DNA from: Ohtaekwangia koreensis
Lineage (GTDB): Bacteria; Bacteroidota; Bacteroidia; Cytophagales; Cyclobacteriaceae
DNA length: 64,000 nt
Reading direction: 5' to 3'
Assembly (NCBI RefSeq): GCF_900167975.1
Contig: NZ_FUZU01000001.1
Location: 2,333,476 to 2,397,475 of the forward strand
The translations under genes were made by a program, and so were the position numbers. The notes under the pieces are model-generated. The model was not told the DNA's origin. It ran no database searches and was given only the letters and a program-made list of their open reading frames with translations. Shown here piece by piece: positions 26,798 to 35,614 of the stretch (position 1 is the first letter of the stretch; each line of letters begins with the position of its first letter).

Positions 26798-28099
26798 CTA
26801 AAATGGTGAATATACCGGTGTTGAAAATTCATTTTCCTTCACGGAGCTAAACAGAAATCCTCCAATGACTTTGGGGTAAAAATACGTTGATTTCTGTGGC
26901 ATGGTATAGCCACTGGCACAGACTTTTTTTACATCCTCGATGGATACTTCGTTGGTGATGATGGCAAGCTGAGCTTCGCCTTGAATAACTCTCTTCAGAC
27001 AATCTGAAAAACTTCTGTCGAACTCTATATTTTCAGACTGACGTTGTTCTTTACCTGGAATGCCCAGTGCTTTTTCGATGACGAAGTAATGCATTACAGT
27101 CAGATCAAGTGCCTTGATAACATCGGGGAAATGCCATTTGATCTTCGATAAAGATTCTGGCTTCAGTCTGATCTTGTAGGCATTCTCGCGGAAGATTAGT
27201 CCAAAGGCCCATGGTTTCCCTAGGATAACTTCGTTCAACGTGCAGGCATCTTCAATCGGTTTGATAATGAAATCTTCCTCCAGCTTTTTAAGAAGATCTT
27301 CTTCATTGAAATTTGCTATGTCACGAACCAACCGATGTGTTGGCAAGATTTTAAGATCGTCTGATTCTGTATTGGTAAGATACATGAGGTGGTAATTATA
27401 CCCTTCCTTTCCGGTGTGATGCGGATTAGCCTCCTGTTGTTTATGCTTATAGTATAGCGAGCCTTCGTACCGATGATGGCCATCGGCGAGAATTATAGTT
27501 TTTGGCTGAATGAAATCAATGAAGTGTTGTATAACACCCTTATCATGGATCACCGCCAGAACATCGCGTACGCCCTGGTAATCTTCCGTTTCATAGAGCG
27601 GATTGCGAACGGCCTCATCCATATACTTCTCCAAGGTAAAAGACGAATCGGTATATAGCCCATGCGTGGCACTGGCGTGAAGTTGTATTTTTTCAAGTAA
27701 TTCAATCCGGTCGTTTACAGCTTTTGGAATGGTATTCTCATGACGAAGAATTACGTTCTCATTCCAATCGTATGTCCGGATGTGGCTTACAAAACCTTTA
27801 CGGCAAAATTCTTTGGAAGACCCTTGTACCTTAAAGTATTGATAGTATACATATATAGCAGGAAGCTTATCCTGTAGAATGATGCCTTTTTCTTTCCAGC
27901 TTTCGAGGAGTTTGTACGCTCGCTCGGCAGCATTCGGAGGTTGTGGTACCGAAAGGTGAATACTATTATAGGGACTTTGATAGAGTGCAGCCCGTTGCTT
28001 TTCGGACACGACATCAAAGAGGGGGGAAGTCAGGTCATCTATACGTTGTGATAATTGCTGATTATAGCGCCAGGGGCGGATGGGGAGAATTTCAGCCAT
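26798..28099 (-). CDS. DUF1015 family protein
   Basis: 433 residues. The start IRPWRYNQ and the central DGHHRYEGSLYY segment are typical of DUF1015 (PF06245), a family of cytoplasmic proteins of unknown function that is often near serine or aspartate metabolism genes. It has no signal peptide or membrane segment. It lies between the biotin carboxylase gene (42 bp upstream) and Maf (3 bp downstream), consistent with one minus-strand operon. Confidence 0.88.
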   Translation of the reverse strand: MAEILPIRPWRYNQQLSQRIDDLTSPLFDVVSEKQRAALYQSPYNSIHLSVPQPPNAAERAYKLLESWKEKGIILQDKLPAIYVYYQYFKVQGSSKEFCRKGFVSHIRTYDWNENVILRHENTIPKAVNDRIELLEKIQLHASATHGLYTDSSFTLEKYMDEAVRNPLYETEDYQGVRDVLAVIHDKGVIQHFIDFIQPKTIILADGHHRYEGSLYYKHKQQEANPHHTGKEGYNYHLMYLTNTESDDLKILPTHRLVRDIANFNEEDLLKKLEEDFIIKPIEDACTLNEVILGKPWAFGLIFRENAYKIRLKPESLSKIKWHFPDVIKALDLTVMHYFVIEKALGIPGKEQRQSENIEFDRSFSDCLKRVIQGEAQLAIITNEVSIEDVKKVCASGYTMPQKSTYFYPKVIGGFLFSSVKENEFSTPVYSPF

Positions 28100-28141
28100 T
28101 CGATTATATATATCTTAATTGAAATTATACTTGTGAACTTC

Positions 28142-29626
28142 TTAAAGGCGATTCTTTTTCCAGTTGCTTGCAGGAGTTGAAAAGCTTTCAGTCTCTTGCT
28201 TGCCGTTTCCATTTGTCAGCGTGGTAGCGAGCACGGCAGCGATCAGTTCTTCCTCTTCATTGGAAGATAGTAATGTTGCCGGTCTGAAATAGTTTTCAAC
28301 AAAGCGTGTATCAAAATTACCAGAGCGAAATGCTTCATGCTGCATTACAAATTTGCAAAAGCCAAGCGTTGTCTCAAGCCCGGTGATTTCATACTCATCA
28401 ATGGCACGAATCATTTTTTCGATGGCACCTGCGCGATCTTCTGCGTGGCAGATCAGCTTGGCGATCATCGGATCGTAATAGAAAGGTATACTCATACCTT
28501 GCTCGAAACCATCATCGACACGAATGCCATGTCCCTGCGGACGTCTATAGGTTTGAAGCGTGCCTATATCTGGTAAGAAATTATTGGCCGGGTCTTCTGC
28601 ATATACTCTGACTTCAACGGCATGTCCGGTAATTTTCAGGTCTTCCTGTTTGAAGGGAATCGTTTCACCTTCTGCTACTTTGATCTGCAGCTTTACAAGA
28701 TCAAGCCCTGTAACTTCTTCTGTTACCGGGTGCTCTACTTGCAAACGTGTATTCATCTCCAGGAAATAAAAATTCAGTTGATCATCTAAAATAAACTCCA
28801 CCGTTCCGGCTCCGTAATACCCGCACGACTTGGCAACGTTGATAGCAGCTTCACCCATGGCATTTCGTTTTTCAGGTGTGAGTATAGATGACGGTGCTTC
28901 TTCCACAACCTTCTGATGTCTGCGCTGAATAGAGCATTCACGCTCAAAGAGATGTACTACATTTCCGTGTTGATCACCAAAAATCTGAAACTCTATATGG
29001 CGTGGCTTGGTAATATACTTTTCAATAAAGACAGAGCCATCACCAAATGCTGATGTTGCTTCACTGATGGCACGCTCCATCTGTTCCTGAAAACTTTGCT
29101 CGTCTTCCACAATGCGCATCCCCTTACCACCACCACCGGCACTTGCTTTAATCAATACAGGATAGCCTATATCTGCAGCAACTTTTTTAGCAGCCTTTAC
29201 ATCTGTAATCGGCTCACTGGTGCCCGGCACCAAGGGAACATTGAATTTAGCGACCGCTGCCTTCGCAGCAAGTTTACTTCCCATCAGTTCTATAGCTTTC
29301 GCAGAAGGCCCAATGAAAATCAAACCTTCGTCCTCAACCAGTTTGGCGAAGTCTTCATTCTCGGATAAGAATCCATATCCGGGATGTATAGCATCAGCAC
29401 CTGTCTTGCGGGCAGCATCAATAATTTTCTCCATACGCAGGTATGATTCCGAAGAGGGAGGTGGTCCGATTAACACCGCTTCATCTGCGAAGCGAACATG
29501 TAAAGCATTCCGGTCGGCCTCACTATATACCGCGACAGTTTTGATTCCGAGCTCGCGCGCAGAGCGCATGATCCGCAAAGCAATTTCACCACGATTGGCA
29601 ATGAGTATTTTTTTTATCGAAGGCAT
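28142..29626 (-). CDS. accC: Biotin carboxylase subunit of an acyl-CoA carboxylase
   Basis: 494 residues. The ATP-grasp core is complete: KILIANRGEIALRIMRSA at the N-terminus, the ATP loop KASAGGGGKGMR, FGDGSVFIEKYI, and the catalytic EMNTRLQVEHPVTEEVTGLDLV. It carboxylates the biotin of a carrier protein for acetyl- or propionyl-CoA carboxylase. It is about 45 residues longer than E. coli AccC, with a C-terminal helix ending in ASNWKKNRL that suits the acyl/propionyl-type subunits. No biotin carrier or carboxyltransferase gene is adjacent, so the partner is encoded elsewhere and the exact substrate is open. Confidence 0.9.
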   Translation of the reverse strand: MPSIKKILIANRGEIALRIMRSARELGIKTVAVYSEADRNALHVRFADEAVLIGPPPSSESYLRMEKIIDAARKTGADAIHPGYGFLSENEDFAKLVEDEGLIFIGPSAKAIELMGSKLAAKAAVAKFNVPLVPGTSEPITDVKAAKKVAADIGYPVLIKASAGGGGKGMRIVEDEQSFQEQMERAISEATSAFGDGSVFIEKYITKPRHIEFQIFGDQHGNVVHLFERECSIQRRHQKVVEEAPSSILTPEKRNAMGEAAINVAKSCGYYGAGTVEFILDDQLNFYFLEMNTRLQVEHPVTEEVTGLDLVKLQIKVAEGETIPFKQEDLKITGHAVEVRVYAEDPANNFLPDIGTLQTYRRPQGHGIRVDDGFEQGMSIPFYYDPMIAKLICHAEDRAGAIEKMIRAIDEYEITGLETTLGFCKFVMQHEAFRSGNFDTRFVENYFRPATLLSSNEEEELIAAVLATTLTNGNGKQETESFSTPASNWKKNRL

Positions 29627-29852
29627 AGTTTGAGAAAGTATAATACGGGTTAATGTCTAAACGCATTTTAATAAGAATGTAACGGAGTCTGAATTTATAG
29701 CGGCCTTGGTTTCATTGCGGCTGCAATCTTTCCTGGTCATATTTTTGCGAATAGCTTCCATTGGTAAGAATTTGAGCAAATCTAACGGTTTTCAACTAAC
29801 TTATTCGATCATTCCTATCGGGTGTTTGGGAAGTATATTTGTGTTTTTTCCT

Positions 29853-29860
29853 TATTTTTG
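29853..29860 (+). promoter_or_regulatory. Promoter -7 element (TATTTTTG)
   Basis: An exact TAnnTTTG match 21 nt before the ATG at 29882. A TTTG at 29825-29828 lies 24 nt upstream and could be the -33 element. It is inside the longer frame starting at 29822, so that start is unlikely. Confidence 0.55.
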
Positions 29861-29881
29861 CCGCAATTAACAAGATCTGAA

Positions 29882-31132
29882 ATGGTAGACTTATTTGACA
29901 AGCTAAGAATGGAGGCCGGTCCGCTGGCCAAGTACTCTCATCTTCCTGATGATTATTTTTTCTTTCCAAAGCTGGAGGGTGAAATCGGTCCACGCATGAG
30001 GTTTAATGGTAAGCAAGTCCTCAACTGGAGTTTGAATAACTACCTGGGCCTGGCGAACCATCCTGAAGTGCGTAAGGCAGATGCGGATTCTGCTGCTGAA
30101 TTCGGAATGGGCTTGCCGATGGGAGCCAGGATGATGTCTGGTAACTCCGTTAATCACCTGGAGCTTGAGCGTCAACTCGCGGAGTTTATCAAGAAAGAAG
30201 ATGTGATGCTTCTGAACTTCGGTTATCAGGGAGTAGTCTCTATTATCGATGCACTGGTTGATCGCAAAGATGTTATAGTATATGATGCTGAATCGCATGC
30301 TTGTATCATTGATGGTGTTCGCCTGCATATGGGTAAGCGTTTCGTGTACACGCATAACGATATGGAGAGCCTTGAAAAGCAACTTCAGCGTGCAACCAAG
30401 TTAGCAGAAGAAACAGGTGGTGGTATATTAGTGATCACCGAAGGTGTATTTGGAATGTCGGGTAAACAAGGCGACCTGAAAGGTGTTGTTGAGTTGAAGA
30501 AGAAATATAATTTCCGTCTGTTCGTTGATGATGCTCATGGTTTTGGAACGATGGGTACTACCGGAGCCGGAACAGGTGAGGAGCAAGGTGTTCAGGATGG
30601 TATCGATCTATACTTCTCTACGTTCGCGAAATCGATGGCTAGCATCGGTGCGTTTGTGGGGGGTGAAAAACGGATTATAAAATACCTGCGCTATAGCGTG
30701 CGCTCACAAATCTATGCGAAGAGTCTTCCGATGCCACTGGTAATTGGTGGATTGAAACGCCTGGAGTTATTGCGCACAAAACCTGAGCTAAAAGCCAACC
30801 TTTGGAAGATCGTGAACGCCATGCAGGCTGGTTTGAAGGAACGCGGCTTTAATATCGGAACGACCACTTCACCGGTAACACCTGTGTTATTTAAGGGCGG
30901 TGTTGGTGAGGCTGCAAACATGGCCATGGATCTGCGTGAAAACTTCGGAATTTTCTGCTCTGTGGTGATCTATCCTGTTGTGCCAAAGGATGTTATCATG
31001 TTCCGGATCATTCCTACAGCATCGCATACTTTGGCTGATGTTGAGGAGACTTTAACAGCGTTTTCGCAGCTTAAAACCAAGCTCGATAATGGATTTTACA
31101 AGCAGGAAGTTTTAGTGTCTGTTACGAAGTAA
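29882..31132 (+). CDS. PLP-dependent alpha-oxoamine synthase family enzyme
   Basis: 416 residues from the ATG at 29882. The fold-type I core is clear: NNYLGLANHP, DDAHGFGTMG for PLP contacts, and the Schiff-base lysine in TFAKSMASIGAF. The family condenses an amino acid with an acyl-CoA: AONS (biotin), KBL (threonine), serine palmitoyltransferase, or cysteate acyltransferase of sulfonolipid synthesis. It has no bio genes nearby, and Cytophagales make sphingolipids and capnine-type sulfonolipids, so a lipid role is attractive, but the sequence alone does not decide. A longer frame begins at 29822 (GTG); I reject it because the promoter lies inside. Confidence 0.85.
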   Translation: MVDLFDKLRMEAGPLAKYSHLPDDYFFFPKLEGEIGPRMRFNGKQVLNWSLNNYLGLANHPEVRKADADSAAEFGMGLPMGARMMSGNSVNHLELERQLAEFIKKEDVMLLNFGYQGVVSIIDALVDRKDVIVYDAESHACIIDGVRLHMGKRFVYTHNDMESLEKQLQRATKLAEETGGGILVITEGVFGMSGKQGDLKGVVELKKKYNFRLFVDDAHGFGTMGTTGAGTGEEQGVQDGIDLYFSTFAKSMASIGAFVGGEKRIIKYLRYSVRSQIYAKSLPMPLVIGGLKRLELLRTKPELKANLWKIVNAMQAGLKERGFNIGTTTSPVTPVLFKGGVGEAANMAMDLRENFGIFCSVVIYPVVPKDVIMFRIIPTASHTLADVEETLTAFSQLKTKLDNGFYKQEVLVSVTK

Positions 31133-31225
31133 TCCAAAAAAAACCGCTTTTTGAGTTGTTTTTTAAGGTTTTTACTTAAATTGGCAGTAAGAAACTAAAT
31201 TATTAAATCCTAAAACTCCAAGACA

Positions 31226-31405
31226 ATGCAAAAGTTTCAAGAGCTTAAAGATCTCATTACTTCCTTAGAAGGAGATATCGACAAGTTTTATAACAAAGGG
31301 AACAGTGCTGCCGGTACCCGTGTAAGAAAGGGTATGCAAGATCTTAAGAACCTGGCTCAGACGATTCGTTCTGAAGTTCAAGACATTAAGAATAAAGCAT
31401 CATAA
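31226..31405 (+). CDS. Histone H1-like small protein (59 aa)
   Basis: The ATG at 31226 opens a 59-residue frame to TAA at 31403, too short for many gene finders. It begins MQKFQELKDLITSLEGDIDK, then NKGNSAAGTRVRKGMQDL, and ends in QDIKNKAS. This pattern, with the central AAGTRVRKGMQ(D/E)LK segment, is that of Bacteroidota histone H1-like proteins of the Hc1 type. It is helical, with clustered Lys and Arg, and probably binds DNA. It is a single-gene unit followed by a bidirectional terminator. The next gene, on the other strand, encodes Bcp with a lysine/alanine-rich histone-like tail. Confidence 0.85.
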   Translation: MQKFQELKDLITSLEGDIDKFYNKGNSAAGTRVRKGMQDLKNLAQTIRSEVQDIKNKAS

Positions 31406-31432
31406 TTTTTATATCCCCTTCGTAGAAATAGA

Positions 31433-31467
31433 AAAAGAGACCATTCCAATATGGAGTGGTCTCTTTT
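31433..31467. terminator. Bidirectional intrinsic terminator
   Basis: AAAAGAGACCATTCC pairs with GGAGTGGTCTCTTTT, with one G-T wobble and a short AATAT-type loop. It separates the histone H1-like gene from the convergent Bcp gene. Confidence 0.85.
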
Positions 31468-31492
31468 CTTTTGTCCGAACAAAAAAAGATGA

Positions 31493-32068
31493 TTACTTCT
31501 TTTTGGTTGCCGCTTTTTTTGTCTTCACGGTTGTTTTAGAAATAGCTTTCTTGGCAACGGCTTTCACCACTGCTTTACTCACCGTCTTTTTTGCAGGAGC
31601 TTTCGCGGATACATTGCCGTCTTTTAAAATTTGACTTGTATGATTTTTTGTGTCGACCTTTTCGACTATATCTTCAATGATACCTTTCTCATTAATGATG
31701 AAGGTAACGCGTGCAGTGCCCATATACTTTCGGCCATACATAGATTTCTCTACCCAGGTGCCATAGGCATCATGAAGTTTTTTATCGACATCCGCTAACA
31801 AGCGGAACGGAAGCTTTTCTTTTTCAATGAATTTCTTGTGAAGCTTTTCTGTATCGGTGCTAACCCCCAATACTTCGTAGCCTTGCTTCTGAAGGAGTTT
31901 ATAGTTGTCACGCAGATCACATGCTTCTGCTGTACAACCGGGTGTCATATCTTTGGGATAAAAATAGAGCACGAGCTTTTTACCTTTGAAGTCGGAAAGC
32001 TTTACAGTTTTTCCATCCTGATCATTTATAGCAAAGTCAGGAGCTTTACTGCCAATTTGTAATGCCAT
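31493..32068 (-). CDS. bcp: Bcp-type peroxiredoxin with a Lys/Ala-rich C-terminal tail
   Basis: 191 residues. Residues 1-150 are a thiol peroxidase of the Bcp/PrxQ type with the peroxidatic Cys in TPGCTAEACDLRD; the second Cys five residues later is the resolving position. Normal Bcp is about 150-155 residues, so roughly 40 extra residues remain. They form a tail of repeated AKK/VKK/TKK units resembling the tails of histone H1 or HU-like proteins, ending in AATKKK. The tail could bind DNA and localise peroxide defence at the nucleoid; this is inference. It lies 2 bp after the M23 gene and converges on the histone H1-like gene. Confidence 0.92.
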   Translation of the reverse strand: MALQIGSKAPDFAINDQDGKTVKLSDFKGKKLVLYFYPKDMTPGCTAEACDLRDNYKLLQKQGYEVLGVSTDTEKLHKKFIEKEKLPFRLLADVDKKLHDAYGTWVEKSMYGRKYMGTARVTFIINEKGIIEDIVEKVDTKNHTSQILKDGNVSAKAPAKKTVSKAVVKAVAKKAISKTTVKTKKAATKKK

Positions 32069-32070
32069 GG

Positions 32071-34023
32071 TCAGAGAATTTTTTGAGTGAATGTACTTTT
32101 ATTCCCGGCATTATCCTTTACAGTGAGTTCGAAAGTTCCTTTTAGCGGAGTGGTTTTGTCAAAGCGCTCTGACCAGATGGTTGCCGTTTTACTATCGTAG
32201 TGCATTAACAACCATTCTCCATTTATGTTTGCCTCGAAAGAAGAGATGCCTGATAAATTATCGCGGATCTTAAACCTCACCGTTTGGTTATTGATATATA
32301 TCGGACGGACGGAAGGCGCTTCAGTATCTTTTAATATCGTGAAGTCTCCAAACTCTCTTGTATTAAACTCGATTCGCCCGTTTAGCCATTCGCCTCCTAT
32401 AAATGAATACGCCTTTCCGGTGCTGCGATAAACATTATACTTGCCATCGGCAGGATACGTCTTTGTTTTTTTAAGCGACACATGAATGCTCTTGTTCAGG
32501 GGCACGGTACGCGAACCAATGGTAAAGATTTCGTTTCCGCTTTTATCAAGTTTATAATCTGTATTCAGATATAGCGTATCGTAAATTGCATTTAAGGGGA
32601 AATCGATATCCATGATATCGCTGTAGTATTTATACTCTGTGCCCGAAGGAATACTGATCTTGATTTTCGGACGGACAGTCTTATTGTTGATCATGATCGA
32701 GTCCGGAATCTTCTTACGCAGATCAAACAGATATACCTTGCGGTTGACGTTGTGATAGGTAGGGTCAACTTCTTCCGAAACTCCATTGGTATACACCAAT
32801 GCGCGTGCACCAAGATCTTTTCCGGCTTTCGCCGTCAGCATCATTGTGTTTTCACTGATGTCGTATAGCAGATCGGTCGTCATCGGCTCCAACGACATTA
32901 CTTCTTTTATAACCGGGTTCGGTTTGAGCTTAAAGGATACACTGCTTGTGTTATTGTAACTATCCTTCATGCGGATCTTTATATTGGAGATCTTGTTGGG
33001 GTTAATCTTGATCTTGCCATCAGTCGGAGATTGATTATAGAACTTCAGTTGATTGCCATCATCAACATATAGCTTGTAAAAGCGTGTTCCTTTACTTCGC
33101 ATGGTTTTGAAATCCATCAGCGTATAAATGGCGCGGGTCTCCGCTATATTTAGTTTGTCAATAAATTGCTGGAATACCAACACACTGTCTACCCAAACCT
33201 CCAGGAAGTTTACACCTCCATAAAAAGGACTCTTATACGACATCTTGTCTTTCGCAAGGATTTCAATGCCGATGTTTCCACTTGCGAGTATAGGGCTTGC
33301 CACCACGTAGTTATTGCCCACCTTGTTTCCATAGAATTCAAATCTTCCAAAGCGGTCGTTGATGCGTGAATCCGGATTGAGTGTGACCAACGCAATTTTT
33401 TCGGGAGCAGGAGGGAGGTTATCTACAATCTCTTTGAAAGCCCCAATCTTTAATGGATCAAGCGCATAATTGTTCGAGTCGCGTATATCAAAATGCAAAT
33501 GTGGTCCTGTTGAACCTCCCGAATTACCGGAAAGCGCAATCGTGTCACCTTGCTTTACTTTGAACTGATCTTTCTGAAAGTATAGATCGATCTCGCCAGA
33601 CTTTAGTTTATACTGTTCCTGAAGGATCTGCTGTGCAACAGCGCCTTTGAATTGATCAAGGTGAGCATAGAGCGTAGTGTTACCATCCGGGTGCGTTACA
33701 TAGAGTACGTTTCCATAGCCTGAGCCACCTGTACTGGCGCGCGATACATACCCGCTCTTGGAAGCGAGTACTGCATAGCCAATCATATTGTCTGTACGGA
33801 TGTCTATACCGGAATGAAAATGCGTACTGCGCAACTCACCCATCGTACCGGCCAGTGAGCCGGGGTGCCCGGGCTTTATCGGGTATAGATATTTTTCTTC
33901 TGCAGGGTCTTTTGCAAATTTAACCTCCTGCTTGCTGAGCTGAGCAAACGTAAAAAATGGATGTATAGCTATACATATTGCTGCAGCTACCTTACTTAAC
34001 TTCAAACTCCAATAATTTCTCAT
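32071..34023 (-). CDS. Secreted M23 family metallopeptidase with C-terminal beta domains
   Basis: 650 residues. A signal peptide (about 1-28, ending FFTFAQ) is followed directly by an M23 domain: HSGIDI near residue 70, TLYAHLDQ and the second motif GPHLHFDI near 180. The remaining 450 residues are beta-strand-rich, probably Ig-like or carbohydrate-binding domains. It is predicted to act on peptidoglycan in the periplasm. The start overlaps the end of the FAH-family gene by 32 bp, and the stop is 2 bp before bcp, so the three are probably co-transcribed. Confidence 0.9.
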   Translation of the reverse strand: MRNYWSLKLSKVAAAICIAIHPFFTFAQLSKQEVKFAKDPAEEKYLYPIKPGHPGSLAGTMGELRSTHFHSGIDIRTDNMIGYAVLASKSGYVSRASTGGSGYGNVLYVTHPDGNTTLYAHLDQFKGAVAQQILQEQYKLKSGEIDLYFQKDQFKVKQGDTIALSGNSGGSTGPHLHFDIRDSNNYALDPLKIGAFKEIVDNLPPAPEKIALVTLNPDSRINDRFGRFEFYGNKVGNNYVVASPILASGNIGIEILAKDKMSYKSPFYGGVNFLEVWVDSVLVFQQFIDKLNIAETRAIYTLMDFKTMRSKGTRFYKLYVDDGNQLKFYNQSPTDGKIKINPNKISNIKIRMKDSYNNTSSVSFKLKPNPVIKEVMSLEPMTTDLLYDISENTMMLTAKAGKDLGARALVYTNGVSEEVDPTYHNVNRKVYLFDLRKKIPDSIMINNKTVRPKIKISIPSGTEYKYYSDIMDIDFPLNAIYDTLYLNTDYKLDKSGNEIFTIGSRTVPLNKSIHVSLKKTKTYPADGKYNVYRSTGKAYSFIGGEWLNGRIEFNTREFGDFTILKDTEAPSVRPIYINNQTVRFKIRDNLSGISSFEANINGEWLLMHYDSKTATIWSERFDKTTPLKGTFELTVKDNAGNKSTFTQKIL

Positions 34024-34606
34024 CTTCTATATATGCCGATAACACATTCCCCACCTTCACCGGACTAACACCTTTTGGTGTACCCGTAAATATTAAATCA
34101 CCTGTACGCAGCGTAAAGAATTTCGACAGATACGAAATTATAAAATCAAAACTAAAAAGCATAAGACTTGTATTGCCTTGTTGCCGGAGTTCACCATCAA
34201 TCTTTAAACTGAAATTAATATTCTTTAAATCGCTGAAGGAACTTACCGGGATAAATGTATCGCTCAGTGGTGCAGAGCCATTAAAGCCTTTCGCAATGTC
34301 CCATGGTAAACCTTTTTCTTTCGCTTTCTGCTGAAGATCACGAGCTGTAAAATCTATGCCGATACCGATTGCATCATAATACTTACTGGCAAATTTCTCC
34401 TGTATATTTTTTCCTTCTTTACAAATGCGAAGTACAAGTTCAACTTCATGATGAATGTCGTTGGAAAAATCTGGGTGATAGAACGGAGCATTGTTTCGAA
34501 GTACAGCGGTGTCTGGCTTTGTGAAAATTACAGGCTCATCAGGACGTTCATTGTTTAGCTCTTTAATGTGCTCTGCATAATTTCTACCGATCGCAAAAAT
34601 TCTCAT
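33992..34606 (-). CDS. Fumarylacetoacetate hydrolase (FAH) family protein
   Basis: 204 residues, as for the short FAHD1-like members. The start MRIFAIGRNYAEH and the VELVLRICKEG segment hold the metal-binding Glu residues, followed by GIDFTARDLQQKAKEKGLPW and the C-terminal TLRTGDLIFTGTPKGV signature. Such enzymes hydrolyse or decarboxylate beta-diketo acids, for example acylpyruvates or oxaloacetate. The exact substrate is unknown. It heads the FAH-M23-bcp minus-strand run and overlaps the M23 gene by 32 bp. Confidence 0.92.
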   Translation of the reverse strand: MRIFAIGRNYAEHIKELNNERPDEPVIFTKPDTAVLRNNAPFYHPDFSNDIHHEVELVLRICKEGKNIQEKFASKYYDAIGIGIDFTARDLQQKAKEKGLPWDIAKGFNGSAPLSDTFIPVSSFSDLKNINFSLKIDGELRQQGNTSLMLFSFDFIISYLSKFFTLRTGDLIFTGTPKGVSPVKVGNVLSAYIEDEKLLEFEVK

Positions 34607-34777
34607 GGAGTTTCAATTTGTTTGGATGTCAATATATACTACTGTGGAGAAAGATCATCGTATTGAAATAATGAAAGGCATCTTTCAAAATCGTTCGCAC
34701 TGCGCATGGTCTTTCATTTCTGCTCAATATGAATAACTTTTGGCACGAATTTATAAAACAATACACAAGTGGTTTTG

Positions 34778-34785
34778 TATTTTTG
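34778..34785 (+). promoter_or_regulatory. Promoter -7 element (TATTTTTG)
   Basis: An exact TAnnTTTG match 19 nt before the ATG of the M48 gene. No good -33 TTTG was found at the usual distance. A small inverted repeat (ATGAAAG 34671-34677, CTTTCAT 34711-34717) lies about 60 bp upstream and may be regulatory. Confidence 0.5.
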
Positions 34786-34804
34786 AAACAAATTAAACAT
34801 CCTT

Positions 34805-35605
34805 ATGTGGAAGAAAATAATCGTTTTCTCAATAGCTAGTTTAACCATTTACGCCTGCGCGAAAGTAGCTGTTACAGGCCGCAGTCAATTAAGCCTGGTG
34901 TCAAATGCAGAGATTATCCCGGTGGCTAATCAGCAATATGATGAAGTATTGAAGAAAGGACCACTATCAAACAACGCTGAACAAACTCAGTTGGTGAAGC
35001 GTGTGGGTGTTAGAATCCAGAAAGCTGTTGAAGAGTATATGGCCATGAACAACGCTTCTGCTGAACTTGCAGATTTTAAATGGGAATTTAATCTGATCGA
35101 TGATCCTAAAACTGTTAACGCCTGGTGTATGCCCGGAGGTAAAGTTGCTTTTTATACCGGCATCATGCCGATCTGTAAAGATGAAACCGGAGTTGCTGTT
35201 GTAATGGGGCACGAAGTTGCTCACGCTATAGCAAACCACGGACGTGAACGTATGAGCCAGCAAATGATTGCTCAATATGGATTGGGTACAATCAGTTCGT
35301 TGATGGGACAGAATCCAACGGCAGGGAAAGAATTGTTGATGCAGGCAATCGGTGCTGGTACGAATGTAGGGATGCTGAAATTTAGTAGAGAACATGAATC
35401 AGAAGCAGATCATATTGGGTTGATCTTTATGGCTATGGCGGGATACGATCCGGCTGCTGCTCCGAAGTTCTGGGAACGCATGACCGCGGCAAGCGGAGGA
35501 CAGGAGCCAATGGAATTCTTGTCAACTCACCCTTCGCATTCAACACGTATAAACGATTTGCAAGGCTGGGTACCGGAAGCAATGAAGTATTACAAGAAGA
35601 AGTAA
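34805..35605 (+). CDS. M48 family metallopeptidase lipoprotein
   Basis: 266 residues. The signal sequence ends IYAC, a lipobox at about residue 18. The catalytic HEVAH is at about residues 136-140, with the third zinc ligand in EHESEADHIG near 195, and the conserved substrate-strand region WCMPGGKVAFYTG. It has no membrane helices after the anchor, so it is of the LoiP/YcaL periplasmic type that degrades misassembled outer membrane proteins. It is 9 bp upstream of the DUF1684 gene and has its own -7 element. Confidence 0.93.
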   Translation: MWKKIIVFSIASLTIYACAKVAVTGRSQLSLVSNAEIIPVANQQYDEVLKKGPLSNNAEQTQLVKRVGVRIQKAVEEYMAMNNASAELADFKWEFNLIDDPKTVNAWCMPGGKVAFYTGIMPICKDETGVAVVMGHEVAHAIANHGRERMSQQMIAQYGLGTISSLMGQNPTAGKELLMQAIGAGTNVGMLKFSREHESEADHIGLIFMAMAGYDPAAAPKFWERMTAASGGQEPMEFLSTHPSHSTRINDLQGWVPEAMKYYKKK

Positions 35606-35614
35606 TCATATTGT

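Noticed and set aside
29822..29881. Longer start for the oxoamine synthase-family gene
   Set aside because: The -7 element TATTTTTG lies inside this stretch, and the extra residues are not family-like.
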